This document shows, one piece after another, positions 8,870-18,449 of a stretch of 64,000 bases of DNA. A model generated the notes under the pieces. The model was not told where the DNA came from and did not search any database. It saw only the letters and a list, made by a program, of their open reading frames with translations. A program made the position numbers and the translations under genes. The stretch lies in contig NZ_VFRQ01000002.1 in the NCBI RefSeq assembly GCF_006385705.1, positions 530,416-594,415 of the forward strand. The letters run 5' to 3'. Origin of the DNA: Pontibacter mangrovi (GTDB lineage Bacteria; Bacteroidota; Bacteroidia; Cytophagales; Hymenobacteraceae). Every line of letters begins with the position of its first letter. Position 1 is the stretch's first letter.

Positions 8870-10372
8870 ATGGCGACACAAGAAAAAACACCTGTAGAGA
8901 ACGCTCAACTGAAAGATATCATCTCGCACGCGAAGGAGTATGGCTTTATATTCCCGTCAAGCGAGATCTATGATGGCCTGCAAGCCGTGTACGACTACGG
9001 CCAGATGGGCGTGGAGCTGAAGAACAACATCAAGAACCTGTGGTGGAAGAGCATGACCCAGCTGAACCAGAACGTGGTGGGCCTGGACGCTGCCATCTTC
9101 ATGCACCCGCTGGTTTGGAAGGCCTCCGGCCACGTGGACAGCTTCAACGACCCGATGATCGATAACAAGGACTCGAAGAAGCGCTACCGTGCCGATGTGC
9201 TGATAGAAGACAAAGCAGCGCAGTATGAGAAAGACGGCCACTACGAAAAAGCCAGCGAGCTTTTGGTGGAGATGGGCAAGCTGCTCGGAGCCGAGGACCT
9301 GGACGGGGTGCGCGAGCTCATCATCCGTGAAGACATCAAATGCCCGATCTCCGGCACTGCCAACTGGACAGAGGTGCGTCAGTTTAACCTGATGTTCTCG
9401 ACGCAGGTAGGCTCCGTGGCTGAGGACGCCACCACCATTTACCTGCGCCCGGAAACGGCACAGGGTATCTTCGTGAACTTCCTGAACGTGCAGAAGACCG
9501 GCCGTATGAAGGTGCCTTTCGGTATCGCGCAGATCGGTAAAGCCTTCCGGAATGAGATCGTGGCGCGCCAGTTCATCTTCCGTATGCGCGAGTTTGAGCA
9601 GATGGAGATGCAGTTTTTCGTGCGCCCTGGCACCGAGATGGAGTGGTACGAGCAGTGGAGAGACACCCGCCGCAAGTGGCACGAGGCTATCGGTGTGCCG
9701 ACTGACAAGCTGCGTTTCCACAACCACGAAAAACTGGCTCACTACGCCAACGCCGCCCTGGACATAGAGTTTGAGTTCCCGTTCGGCTTTAAAGAGGTAG
9801 AGGGTATCCACTCCCGCACCGACTTCGACCTGACGCAGCACCAGGAGCTGAGCCGCAAAAAACTGCAGTACTTCGACAACGACCTGAACGAGGAAGGCAA
9901 GCCATACGGCAATTACGTGCCATACGTGATCGAGACGTCCGTAGGGGCAGACCGCCTGTTCCTGATGGTGCTTTGCAGCGCCTATACCGAGGAGGAGATC
10001 ACCGAGGGAGACAGCACGAAGAGCCGTACTTTCCTGAAGCTGCACCCGGCGCTGGCCCCGGTAAAAGCCGCTATACTTCCGCTGACCAAAAAAGACGGCC
10101 TGCCGGAGAAAGCGAACGAGATCTTCGAAGAGCTGAAGTATGACTTCAACATGATCTACGAGGAGCGCGACAGCATCGGCAAGCGTTACACCCGCCAGGA
10201 CCTGATCGGTACCCCGTTCTGTATCGCCGTGGATCACCAGACGCTGGAGGACAACACCGTTACCGTGCGCGACCGCGACACCCGCGAGCAGGTGCGTATG
10301 CCAATCAGCGAACTGCACAGCTACATCAACAAAGCCGTTAGCTTCAAAAGCATTTTTGAGCAGCTGGCTTAA
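8870..10372 (+). CDS. glyS: glycine--tRNA ligase (alpha2 type)
   Basis: This cytoplasmic class II synthetase charges tRNA-Gly. It has 500 residues, the usual length of the homodimeric bacterial form. Features seen are the N-terminal FIFPSSEIYDGLQAVYDYGQMGVELKNNIK, motif 2 around GIAQIGKAFRNEI and FRMREFEQMEMQFF, motif 3 around YVIETSVGADRLFLMVL, and a C-terminal anticodon-binding domain ending DTREQVRMPISELHSYI. The start is fixed by the ATG directly behind a TAnnTTTG box. It is a single-gene unit followed by a terminator-like hairpin and a small CsbD gene. Confidence 0.97.
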   Translation: MATQEKTPVENAQLKDIISHAKEYGFIFPSSEIYDGLQAVYDYGQMGVELKNNIKNLWWKSMTQLNQNVVGLDAAIFMHPLVWKASGHVDSFNDPMIDNKDSKKRYRADVLIEDKAAQYEKDGHYEKASELLVEMGKLLGAEDLDGVRELIIREDIKCPISGTANWTEVRQFNLMFSTQVGSVAEDATTIYLRPETAQGIFVNFLNVQKTGRMKVPFGIAQIGKAFRNEIVARQFIFRMREFEQMEMQFFVRPGTEMEWYEQWRDTRRKWHEAIGVPTDKLRFHNHEKLAHYANAALDIEFEFPFGFKEVEGIHSRTDFDLTQHQELSRKKLQYFDNDLNEEGKPYGNYVPYVIETSVGADRLFLMVLCSAYTEEEITEGDSTKSRTFLKLHPALAPVKAAILPLTKKDGLPEKANEIFEELKYDFNMIYEERDSIGKRYTRQDLIGTPFCIAVDHQTLEDNTVTVRDRDTREQVRMPISELHSYINKAVSFKSIFEQLA

Positions 10373-10392
10373 GTATAAAGTATAAAGTATAG
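10371..10392. repeat. three tandem AAGTATA words after glyS stop
   Basis: Directly behind the glyS stop codon the sequence reads as three head-to-tail copies of AAGTATAA or AAGTATAG. The same word is scattered through the whole window on both strands, and this is its densest cluster. Confidence 0.8.
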
Positions 10393-10426
10393 AAAAGCCG
10401 GGGGTGCAGCAGCGCCTTCGGCTTTT
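10393..10426 (+). terminator. terminator after glyS
   Basis: The arms AAAAGCCG and CGGCTTTTT flank a GC-rich loop that can pair further. The T run follows at once. This fits an intrinsic terminator for glyS. Confidence 0.75.
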
Positions 10427-10509
10427 TGTTTTCTCAACCGGTTATAGAAGCCACACAACCACCGCCTGCTGCCAATCGTTTAACGAAGTATACATTAAGC
10501 GATAAAACT

Positions 10510-10701
10510 ATGAGAGAATCAGAATATAGAGCCCGCGGCAACTGGAACGAGTTGAAGGGCAAGATGAAGCAGCAGTACGGCGACTTAACCGACGATGACC
10601 TGACTTACGACGAAGGTCAGCAGGATGAGTGGCTAGGCCGTATGCAGAAGAAAATAGGCAAAACGAAACATGAAATAAAAGAGTGGATTGATCGCCTATA
10701 A
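10510..10701 (+). CDS. CsbD family small stress protein
   Basis: The protein has 63 residues with the CsbD pattern: ARGNWNELKGKMKQQYGDLTDDDLTYDEGQQDEWLGRMQKKIGKTKHEIKEW taken in order. CsbD-like proteins are small hydrophilic general-stress proteins of unknown mechanism. The reading frame extends upstream to 10426, but that part overlaps the glyS terminator region and does not look like protein, so the ATG at 10510 is taken as the start. A hairpin terminator follows at 10726. Confidence 0.85.
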   Translation: MRESEYRARGNWNELKGKMKQQYGDLTDDDLTYDEGQQDEWLGRMQKKIGKTKHEIKEWIDRL

Positions 10702-10725
10702 AAGTAGCATCACGCATACCTGTCA

Positions 10726-10763
10726 GTCCCCAATTACCGCAAGGTGGTTGGGGATTTTGTTTT
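10726..10763 (+). terminator. terminator after CsbD gene
   Basis: TCCCCAA pairs with TTGGGGA around an inner partly paired loop, followed by TTTTGTTTTT. Confidence 0.82.
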
Positions 10764-11233
10764 TAATACAGCCTAAGTTGTAGAAGAACATACTATCATA
10801 AATAGCTTCAGTCTTGATAACAGCATCCGTAGAGAGTGCTAATTTGTCATTGAGTTTATTAATTATGTAAAATAAGTTTTAAACTATACTTGATGTTTTT
10901 TTCCATAAAAGCAGAAGTAAAGGTTGTGGAAGGCAAAGTATAAAAGCTGTTCCTGCCGCTGGCGAAAGCGGTTAAAAACAAAGGAGAAGCAGCGATAGAA
11001 AGCGGCTAAATGTAGGCGTCCATGCTGTTGAAAATAAAGTATAAAAAGAGCCTGTAAGTATAAATAAGGCATAAAAAGGACTTTTTATCCACAGGAATTA
11101 TCGAGAGGGCGAGGCTGAGGAGGCAGTGGGAGGAAGGGAAAAACGGCTAAGGCTGCTGCCCTTGAAACACTTAGCCATACTTGTTTTACCGCAGCTTTAT
11201 ACTTTTCAGCCCACATGGGTGCGCAAAATTCCA
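10764..11233. other. 470-base gap without a recognisable gene
   Basis: The gap is AT-rich in its first half and carries many AAGTATA words. A single exact DnaA box, TTATCCACA, is at 11085-11093, but it is isolated. The minus-strand frames at 10884-11072 and 11085-11312 show no protein-like features. The promoter of the next gene lies at the right edge. Confidence 0.5.
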
Positions 11234-11241
11234 TACCTTTG
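11234..11241 (+). promoter_or_regulatory. -7 promoter box TACCTTTG of the RND exporter gene
   Basis: TACCTTTG matches TAnnTTTG and lies 18 bases before the ATG at 11260. This rules out the in-frame ATG at 11215 as the start, because that codon would precede transcription. Confidence 0.7.
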
Positions 11242-11259
11242 CCGAATTGTAGCCGGATC

Positions 11260-13782
11260 ATGTGGAATAAGATTGCCATTTTTATTATCAAGAACAGGCT
11301 GAGGCTGATCATTGTCTTAGCTTTGCTTACTGCTTTTATGGCCTACAAGGCCAAAGACGCAGAAATGTCTTACGATTTTGCCAACGTCGTATCGCAGGAC
11401 GACGTGGACATGCAGTACTTCCAGCGCTTTAAACGCACCTTTGGCGAGGATGGCAACGTGCTGGTGGTGGGCATGCAGGATAACAAAGTATACAAGCTCC
11501 AGAACTTCCTGGAACTGGATAAGCTGTCGCGCCAGCTGAAAGAGGTAGAGGGGGTGAAAGCCGTGATCTCGTTGCCTAACCTGGTGCAGGTGGTAAAAGA
11601 CACCGCCGAGCGCAAGTTCACCACAGCGGCTATTTTCTCGCCCATGCCCCAAACGCAGCCCCAGCTCGACAGCCTGGTGCAGGTGGTGCGCAACCAGGGC
11701 TTCTACGACGGGCAGATCATCAACCATAAAACAGGGGCTACGCTGCTGGCCATTACCGTAGATCCGGCCTATCTCAACTCCGCCCGTCGGGTGGAGGTGA
11801 TGGATAACATCACGGCACAAACGGACGCCTTCTCTAAAGCCACAGGAATAAAGCTGCACTACGCTGGCCTGCCTTTCGTGAGGGCCGTTATGACGACCAA
11901 GGTGGCTTCCGAGATGAAACTGTTCCTGCTGTTGGCCCTGCTGGTTACCGGCGTCACGCTGTTCATCTTCTTCCGCTCGTTCTACGCCGTTATCTTCCCG
12001 CTGCTGGTAATAAGTATGGTGGTGGTATGGGTAATGGGAACGATTGCGCTGCTGGGCTTTAAGATCTCGCTGCTAACGGGGCTTATCCCGGCCATACTTG
12101 TCGTCATCGGCATCCCGAACTCTACCTACCTGCTCACGCGCTACCACTACGACTACCGCAAGCACGGCAACAAAATACTGGCGCTTTCGCGCGTCATCAG
12201 CAAAATAGGCGTGGTAAACCTGGTCACGAACACCACCACGGCCATTGGCTTTATCGTGTTCACGTTTACGCACGTGGCCATACTTTATGAGTTCGGTGTG
12301 GTGGCCGGCATTAACATCTTCGTCACGTTTATTATCAGCATGGTGCTGATACCGGTGGTGTTCTCGTACCTGCCGCCGCCAAGTCCGCGCCAGCTGCGCC
12401 ACCTTGATGCGCGCCCGCTGAACAAGCTGCTTGAGTTTTTCGATTACATCGTGCACCGCAAGCGCCACCTGGTATACTTCTTCACCATTTTGGCGGTGGG
12501 CGTGTCGCTGCTGGGTATCTATAAAGTGAAGACGGTGTCCTACATGGTGGATGACCTGCCGGAGGAGAGTAGCGTGAATGCCGACCTGGCTTTCTTCGAG
12601 AACCACTTTAACGGGGTAATGCCGCTGGAGATCATCGTGGACACAGGCATAAAGCAGGGCGTGATGCGCTTGCCGAACCTGAAGAAGCTGAACGAGCTGG
12701 AGGACTTCCTGCGCACGCAACCCATACTTTCCGCGCCGATCTCGGTGGTTGGTTTGGTGAAGACGGCCACGCAGGCCTTTTACGGCGGCGACCCGAGCTC
12801 CTACCGCCTGCCCGACAACACCGAGCGCAACTTTATCTTTAGTTACCTGGCCCGGGAGAAAAACGAGGCAAGCCAGAGGCTGCTCCGCGCCTTCGTGGAC
12901 AGCACCGGCCAGCGCGCCCGCATCTCCCTAAAAGTAGCCGATGCCGGCTCCAGGGAACTGGATACCCTGCTCATCAACAAAATCAAGCCACAGCTGCGCG
13001 AGATCTACGGCGGCGAGGGTATAACCGAGACAGAGGAAGGCAACACCATGACCTTCACCCGCGACGACTCCGGCGCCCAGACCACGGTGAGCCTGACGGG
13101 CACGACGCTGCTGTTCATCAAAGGCAACGAATACCTGATCAACAACCTGCGCTCCAGCCTCATACTTGCCTTTGTGTTGGTAACTATTGTGATCGCGCTG
13201 TTGTTTAAGTCGGCAAGGGTAGTGATCAGCTCCCTGATCCCGAACATGATACCGCTGGTGATAGCCGGTGGCCTGATGGGCTTTTTCAACATCCCGTTAA
13301 AGCCAAGCACGGCGCTTATCTTCAGCATTGCCCTCGGCATCGCCATCGACGACTCTATTCACTTCCTAGCCAAGTATAGAAGTGAGTTGCTCTCGAACGG
13401 CTTTAACGTGGGGCGGGCCATCACTACGAGTTTAACAGAGGCAGGCACCAGTATGATCTATACCTCGGTGATCCTGTTCTTCGGATTCGTGATCTTCGCC
13501 TTCTCGGAGTTTGGCGGCACCAAGGCGCTGGGCGTGCTGATGTCGGTGAGTTTGCTGATTGCATTATTCACAAACCTGATTATATTGCCAACTTTGCTGA
13601 TGAGCTTCGATAGCGGCAAGTATGAGCGCGACCCGTATGCCCTGATAGAGCACTACGACGAGTTCTACCTGGAGCACGAGGACGAGGAACTAGACCTGAG
13701 CCAGCTAAAGTTGAGATTAGAGGAAGAAGTAAATCTTGAGGAAGACAATAAACCAGAAAATGGTAAAGTACAACGAGTATAA
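11260..13782 (+). CDS. MMPL/RND-superfamily efflux transporter
   Basis: This is an inner membrane protein of 840 residues. The layout is the RND one: a first membrane helix, a soluble loop of about 180 residues, five to six helices (MKLFLLLALLVTGVTLFIFF onwards), a second helix start near VYFFTILAVGVSLLGIY, a second soluble loop, and a last helix bundle with SLILAFVLVTIVIALLF and LIFSIALGIAIDDSIHFLAKYR. It resembles the HpnN/MMPL group that moves lipids or hydrophobic compounds using the proton gradient. No periplasmic adaptor or TolC partner is adjacent. The true start is the ATG at 11260 because the promoter box lies at 11234. The 3' end overlaps ileS by 23 bases. Confidence 0.85.
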   Translation: MWNKIAIFIIKNRLRLIIVLALLTAFMAYKAKDAEMSYDFANVVSQDDVDMQYFQRFKRTFGEDGNVLVVGMQDNKVYKLQNFLELDKLSRQLKEVEGVKAVISLPNLVQVVKDTAERKFTTAAIFSPMPQTQPQLDSLVQVVRNQGFYDGQIINHKTGATLLAITVDPAYLNSARRVEVMDNITAQTDAFSKATGIKLHYAGLPFVRAVMTTKVASEMKLFLLLALLVTGVTLFIFFRSFYAVIFPLLVISMVVVWVMGTIALLGFKISLLTGLIPAILVVIGIPNSTYLLTRYHYDYRKHGNKILALSRVISKIGVVNLVTNTTTAIGFIVFTFTHVAILYEFGVVAGINIFVTFIISMVLIPVVFSYLPPPSPRQLRHLDARPLNKLLEFFDYIVHRKRHLVYFFTILAVGVSLLGIYKVKTVSYMVDDLPEESSVNADLAFFENHFNGVMPLEIIVDTGIKQGVMRLPNLKKLNELEDFLRTQPILSAPISVVGLVKTATQAFYGGDPSSYRLPDNTERNFIFSYLAREKNEASQRLLRAFVDSTGQRARISLKVADAGSRELDTLLINKIKPQLREIYGGEGITETEEGNTMTFTRDDSGAQTTVSLTGTTLLFIKGNEYLINNLRSSLILAFVLVTIVIALLFKSARVVISSLIPNMIPLVIAGGLMGFFNIPLKPSTALIFSIALGIAIDDSIHFLAKYRSELLSNGFNVGRAITTSLTEAGTSMIYTSVILFFGFVIFAFSEFGGTKALGVLMSVSLLIALFTNLIILPTLLMSFDSGKYERDPYALIEHYDEFYLEHEDEELDLSQLKLRLEEEVNLEEDNKPENGKVQRV

Positions 13783-16700
13783 AAACCTGAACTACGCCAA
13801 GGTAGGCGAGGATGTACTGGAGTTTTGGAAGCAGAACAACATCTTTGAGAGATCGGTGGCTACCCGCGAGGGCAACACGCCGTTCGTGTTTTACGAAGGT
13901 CCGCCTTCAGCCAACGGTACGCCGGGCATTCACCACGTCATGGCCCGCGCTGTAAAGGATATTTTCTGCCGCTATAAGACCCTGAAAGGCTTCCAGGTAA
14001 ACCGCAAAGGCGGCTGGGACACCCACGGCCTTCCGGTGGAGCTGCAGGTAGAGAAAGAGCTGGGCATCACGAAAGAGGATATCGGCAAGAAGATAACGGT
14101 AGAGGAGTATAACCAGCGCTGCCGCGAAACGGTGATGCGCTTCAAGAACCAGTGGGATACCCTGACCGAGCAGATGGGCTACTGGGTAGACCTGAATAAC
14201 CCCTACATCACGTTCGAAGATGAGTACATCGAGTCTTGCTGGGCGCTGCTGAAAAAGCTGTACGACAAAGGCTACTTATATAAAGGCTATACCATCCAGC
14301 CATTTTCTCCGGCTGCCGGCACCGGCCTTAGCTCGCACGAGCTCAACCAGCCTGGTTGCTACAAAATGGTGAAGGATACCACTATCGTGGCGCAGTTCGA
14401 GGTGAAGAAGATCACCCGCAATATGTTCCTGTTTGAGCATGAGGAGGAGAAAGTATATTTCCTGGCCTGGACGACCACGCCTTGGACGCTGCCTGCCAAC
14501 ACCGGCCTGGCTGTGGGCAAGAACATCAAGTATGTAAAAGTACGCACGTACAATCCTTATACGTACGAGCCGATCTCGGTTATATTGGCCAAGGACCTGG
14601 TAAGCCGCTACTTCAACCCGAAGGCCGCAGACTTGGCTCTGACAGACTACAGCTCCGGCGATAAGCTGATCCCTTACAAAGTAGTGGAGGAGTTCACGGG
14701 CGCTGACCTGAATGGCGTGGAATATCACCAGCTGATGCCCTACGTGCAGCCAGACAAGCCAGCCTTCCGCGTGATCATCGGCGATTACGTGACCACGGAG
14801 GACGGTACCGGTATCGTGCACATCTCGCCGACCTTTGGTGCCGATGACGCCCGCGTAGCCGCGCAGAACGACATCCCGGCGCTGCTGGTAATGGACGAGA
14901 ACGGCAAGCCTTCCCCAATTGTAGATAGACAAGGCCGCTTCGTGAAGGAGATCACCGACTTTGCAGGCATGTACGTGAAGAACTACGCCAAAGAAGACGA
15001 GTCTGCCGCCGACTACAAGCCTACCGACGTTAAGATCGCCATCAAGCTGAAGGAAGAAGGGAAGGCCTTTAAGGTAGAGAAGTACGAGCACACCTATCCG
15101 CACTGCTGGCGTACCGATATGCCGGTGCTGTATTACCCGCTGGATAGCTGGTTTATCAAAACCACTGCTGTTAAAGATAGATTGATCGAGCTGAACAAGA
15201 CCATCAACTGGAAACCGGAGTCTACGGGCACAGGCCGTTTCGGCAACTGGCTGGAGAACCTGGTGGACTGGAACCTCTCGCGCTCGCGCTATTGGGGCAC
15301 GCCGCTGCCAATCTGGAGAACAGAGGACGGCGAGGAAGAGATCTGCATCGGCTCCATCGCGCAGCTAAACGATGAGATCGAAAGAGCCGTGAGTGCCGGT
15401 GTGATGGATGCCTCTGTGGAGGTGAAAGACCTGCACCGCCCGTATGTGGACAACGTGGTGCTATTGAGCGACTCCGGCAAGCCAATGTACAGAGAGCCAG
15501 ACCTTATCGACGTGTGGTTCGACTCGGGCGCCATGCCTTATGCACAGTGGCACTACCCGCTGGAGAACGAGGAAATGTTTGAGAAAAACTTCCCTGCCGA
15601 CTTCATCGCCGAGGGAGTGGACCAGACACGCGGCTGGTTCTTTACGCTGCATGCGCTGGCGGTGATGCTGGAGGACAGCGTGGCCTATAAAAACGTGATC
15701 GCCAACGGCCTGGTGCTGGACAAAAATGGCAACAAGATGAGCAAGCGCCTCGGCAACGCCATCGACCCGTTCGAGATGATCGGTACCTATGGCCCGGATG
15801 CCGTGCGCTGGTACATGATCGCCAATGCGCCGCCTTGGGATAACCTGAAATTTAACCCGGACGGGGTAGTGGAGACGCAGCGCCGTTTCTTTGGGACATT
15901 GCAGAATACCTACTCGTTCTTCGCCCTCTACGCCAACCTCGATAACTTTACCTACTCGGAGGCGGATGTGCCGATGGCGCAGCGCACCGAATCGGACCGC
16001 TGGATCATCTCTAAGCTGAATACCCTGATCCAGGACGTGGACAGCTATTACGAGGAGTATGACCCAACCCGCGCCGCCCGCGCCATCCAAGATTTTGTGG
16101 TGGACGACCTGAGCAACTGGTACGTGCGCCTCAACCGCAAGCGTTTCTGGAAAGGCGAGTACAATACCGATAAGGTCGCCGCTTACCAGACACTTTATAC
16201 TTGCCTGGAAGTGGTCGCGAAGCTGGCCGCACCGATTGCGCCGTTCTACACCGAGCAGCTGTACCGCGACCTGAACGGCGTGAGTGGTAAGCATAAGGAG
16301 GAGTCGGTGCACCTGGCCTACTATCCGGAGGTGAACCACCAGGACATCGACAAAGACCTGGAGGAGCGTATGCAGCTGGCCCAGACTATTTCCTCGCTGG
16401 TGCACTCGCTGCGCAAGAAGGAGATGATCAAGGTGCGCCAGCCGTTGCAGCGCATCCTGATCCCGGTGCTGAACCAAAAGATGCGCGCGCAGATCGACGC
16501 CGTGGCTGACCTGATCCTGAGCGAGGTGAACGTGAAGACGATCGAATACATCGACGACACGTCCGGCATCTTGGTGAAGAAGATCAAGCCTAACTTTAAG
16601 AAGCTAGGCCAGGTATTCGGGCCGAAGATGAAGCTAGTGGCCGCCGCCGTGCAGCGTATGGACCAGAACGATATCGCGCATCTTGAAAGAGAAGGCGGCT

Positions 16701-17116
16701 TTGAGGTGATGCTGAACGAGGAAGAGACGGCCGTGCTGACGCCGGACGACGTGGAGATTTCTTCAGAGGACATCCCGGGTTGGCTGGTGGCCAGCGAAGG
16801 AAAACTGACCGTGGCGCTGGATATTACCCTGACGGAGGAACTGAAGCAGGAGGGCATCGCCCGCGACCTGGTGAACCGCATCCAGAACCTGCGCAAAGAC
16901 TCTAACCTGGAGGTGCAGGACAAAATCCGCATTGCCATGCAGCATTCGGTGCCAGAGGTAAACGCAGCGGTGGCCAACTACAGCAACTATATCTGCGCCG
17001 AAACACAGGCCCTGAGCCTGCAGGTGGTGCCCGCGTTGGATAGCGCCACAATCCTCGACATAGACGATTATAAAGTGCTGATTCAGATCGACACGGAAGA
17101 AAGAGCGATGATTTAA
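13760..17116 (+). CDS. ileS: isoleucine--tRNA ligase, type 2, with GXHH instead of HXGH
   Basis: This is a class Ia synthetase of 1118 residues charging tRNA-Ile in the cytoplasm. The first signature reads PPSANGTPGIHH at residues 48-59, so the usual HIGH motif is replaced by Gly-Ile-His-His (GXHH). The second reads KMSKR at about 658-662. The CP1 editing domain lies between them, with WTTTPWTLPANTGLAV and the end block GADDARVA. WDTHGLPVE and DWNLSRSRYWGTPLPIW are typical of the longer, eukaryote-like IleRS2 group. The ATG at 13760 (MVKYNEYKNLNYAKVG) is preferred over the TTG at 13736. It overlaps the transporter gene by 23 bases and ends at a strong terminator. Confidence 0.95.
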   Translation: MVKYNEYKNLNYAKVGEDVLEFWKQNNIFERSVATREGNTPFVFYEGPPSANGTPGIHHVMARAVKDIFCRYKTLKGFQVNRKGGWDTHGLPVELQVEKELGITKEDIGKKITVEEYNQRCRETVMRFKNQWDTLTEQMGYWVDLNNPYITFEDEYIESCWALLKKLYDKGYLYKGYTIQPFSPAAGTGLSSHELNQPGCYKMVKDTTIVAQFEVKKITRNMFLFEHEEEKVYFLAWTTTPWTLPANTGLAVGKNIKYVKVRTYNPYTYEPISVILAKDLVSRYFNPKAADLALTDYSSGDKLIPYKVVEEFTGADLNGVEYHQLMPYVQPDKPAFRVIIGDYVTTEDGTGIVHISPTFGADDARVAAQNDIPALLVMDENGKPSPIVDRQGRFVKEITDFAGMYVKNYAKEDESAADYKPTDVKIAIKLKEEGKAFKVEKYEHTYPHCWRTDMPVLYYPLDSWFIKTTAVKDRLIELNKTINWKPESTGTGRFGNWLENLVDWNLSRSRYWGTPLPIWRTEDGEEEICIGSIAQLNDEIERAVSAGVMDASVEVKDLHRPYVDNVVLLSDSGKPMYREPDLIDVWFDSGAMPYAQWHYPLENEEMFEKNFPADFIAEGVDQTRGWFFTLHALAVMLEDSVAYKNVIANGLVLDKNGNKMSKRLGNAIDPFEMIGTYGPDAVRWYMIANAPPWDNLKFNPDGVVETQRRFFGTLQNTYSFFALYANLDNFTYSEADVPMAQRTESDRWIISKLNTLIQDVDSYYEEYDPTRAARAIQDFVVDDLSNWYVRLNRKRFWKGEYNTDKVAAYQTLYTCLEVVAKLAAPIAPFYTEQLYRDLNGVSGKHKEESVHLAYYPEVNHQDIDKDLEERMQLAQTISSLVHSLRKKEMIKVRQPLQRILIPVLNQKMRAQIDAVADLILSEVNVKTIEYIDDTSGILVKKIKPNFKKLGQVFGPKMKLVAAAVQRMDQNDIAHLEREGGFEVMLNEEETAVLTPDDVEISSEDIPGWLVASEGKLTVALDITLTEELKQEGIARDLVNRIQNLRKDSNLEVQDKIRIAMQHSVPEVNAAVANYSNYICAETQALSLQVVPALDSATILDIDDYKVLIQIDTEERAMI

Positions 17117-17122
17117 AGTATG

Positions 17123-17158
17123 AAGCACCGGGAAACTTATGTTCATCCTGGTGCTTTT
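17123..17158 (+). terminator. terminator after ileS
   Basis: AAGCACCGGGA pairs with TCCTGGTGCTT (one wobble) around a short loop, followed by TTTATACTTT. Confidence 0.85.
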
Positions 17159-17231
17159 ATACTTTCAAGAAGTATATTGCAGCTGTAAGCTCTCAATCAA
17201 CCTGCGTTTGCAGCTGCCCAAAACTTAAAAA

Positions 17232-17849
17232 ATGAAATACGGAAAATACTACCTGGTTGCTCTTGCCGTGATACTCATTGATCAGGCTGTGAAGCTGATC
17301 GTGCATTACAACATGGAAATGGGCCTGCCCGGTGAAATCCATTTGATAGGAGACTGGCTGAAGCTGCACTATACCCTGAACCCGGGGATGGCTTTCGGTG
17401 TGGAGCTGGGCTCTGATTATGGAAAACTTATACTGACGCTGTTCCGCCTGGTAGCCATGTTTGGCATTGGCTACTACCTGTCCTACCTGGTAAAGCACCA
17501 CGCGCCCAAAGGCCTGGTCTGGTGCATTGCACTCATTCTGGGCGGTGCCATCGGCAACCTGGTGGATAGCACCTTCTATGGCGTGTGGTTCGATAATGCC
17601 CCGTATGGCGCGACTACGCCGTGGTTTCATGGGCAGGTGATCGATATGTTCTATGTCGATATCTGGGAGGGCATCGTGCCGAACTGGATTCCGATCTTCG
17701 GAGGCAAGCCTATGTCGCTGTGGCCGATCTTCAACGTAGCGGACTCCGCCATCTTCATCGGTGTGCTGCTCATCCTGTTCAACCAGAAGCGCTTTTTTGG
17801 CCACCACGAAGAGCCGAAGCACAAAATTGCAGAGCAGCAGGGGTTGTAA
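17232..17849 (+). CDS. lspA: lipoprotein signal peptidase
   Basis: This inner membrane aspartic protease cleaves the signal peptide of prolipoproteins after lipidation. It has 205 residues and four membrane helices, including YYLVALAVILIDQAVKLIV and GLVWCIALILGGAIGNLVDS. The catalytic signature is present: LILGGAIGNLVD carries the first Asp and FNVADSAIFIG the second. It is longer than the E. coli enzyme because of an insert around FDNAPYGATTPWFHGQVIDMFYVD, which is usual in Bacteroidota. It lies between two terminators. Confidence 0.96.
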   Translation: MKYGKYYLVALAVILIDQAVKLIVHYNMEMGLPGEIHLIGDWLKLHYTLNPGMAFGVELGSDYGKLILTLFRLVAMFGIGYYLSYLVKHHAPKGLVWCIALILGGAIGNLVDSTFYGVWFDNAPYGATTPWFHGQVIDMFYVDIWEGIVPNWIPIFGGKPMSLWPIFNVADSAIFIGVLLILFNQKRFFGHHEEPKHKIAEQQGL

Positions 17850-17873
17850 TTCAAAGGATAAAGTATAATGCAG

Positions 17874-17908
17874 AAGGCTGCTCCAGGTGGGGCAGCCTTT
17901 TTGTTTTG
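17874..17908 (+). terminator. terminator after lspA
   Basis: AAGGCTGC pairs with GCAGCCTT around a 10-base loop and is followed by TTTTTG. It shows that the frame open from 17868 is not coding at its start. Confidence 0.88.
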
Positions 17909-17933
17909 CCTGGCGCTGGTTATCTTTAGCAGG

Positions 17934-18329
17934 ATGATAAAGGACCTGAATAAACTCGACCTGATGATAGCCGCCTTATACTTGTACTACAGGCGGAGGT
18001 ATGATCACTGGTTCAGTGCATTCCAGACTAAAAATTTCTTTGGCTTACTAGGCCTATTTTGGTTGTGGTTAAAGTTTGAATGGGCTAGCTTTATACTTGG
18101 TGTGCCGGTGCCGAATATAGATGATCCAATGTACTTTCTAGGAATATTCGCTATTGCATGGGCTTTGAGCGGCTTTATCATCCACAAATTCACTTTGTCT
18201 TTCCAAGAGCTATCAACTATAGATTTATATCCGGAAGAATATACCAGAGGCTATAAACTGTCTTTCTATTTCATGATATTAACTTTAGTTGTTTTTTGCG
18301 CTTCACTGATGTGGCTGGATAAGCAATAG
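17934..18329 (+). CDS. hypothetical membrane protein, 131 aa
   Basis: I do not recognise this protein. It has about three membrane segments (FFGLLGLFWLWLKFEWASFIL, YFLGIFAIAWALSGFIIH, LSFYFMILTLVVFCASLMWL) and a Tyr/Arg-rich start (LYLYYRRRYDHWF). The frame extends upstream to 17868, but that part is the lspA terminator, so the ATG at 17934 is taken. A near-promoter box TATCTTTA (17921-17928, last base off) lies just before it. The gene is AT-richer than lspA or the ABC gene. Confidence 0.65.
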   Translation: MIKDLNKLDLMIAALYLYYRRRYDHWFSAFQTKNFFGLLGLFWLWLKFEWASFILGVPVPNIDDPMYFLGIFAIAWALSGFIIHKFTLSFQELSTIDLYPEEYTRGYKLSFYFMILTLVVFCASLMWLDKQ

Positions 18330-18449
18330 TAGCAAAAAGTCCCTCTTTGAAAGGGATTGGGGTATGATTTCTTCACTCTAAGGGAACAAAACGCCACCTT
18401 CTCCTCAAAATTCATACTTTTACCAAAAGCCTAATTCATACTTTCACCC

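Noticed and set aside
8957..10318. 453-codon open frame antisense to glyS
   Set aside because: It mirrors the GC-ending codons of glyS; the product is His/Val/Leu-rich with no domain. The same holds for long antisense frames at 15461-16477, 34618-35625 and 12073-12720.
11085..11093. exact DnaA box TTATCCACA
   Set aside because: It is a single copy without neighbours, so not an origin by itself; it could be a chance match or a titration site.
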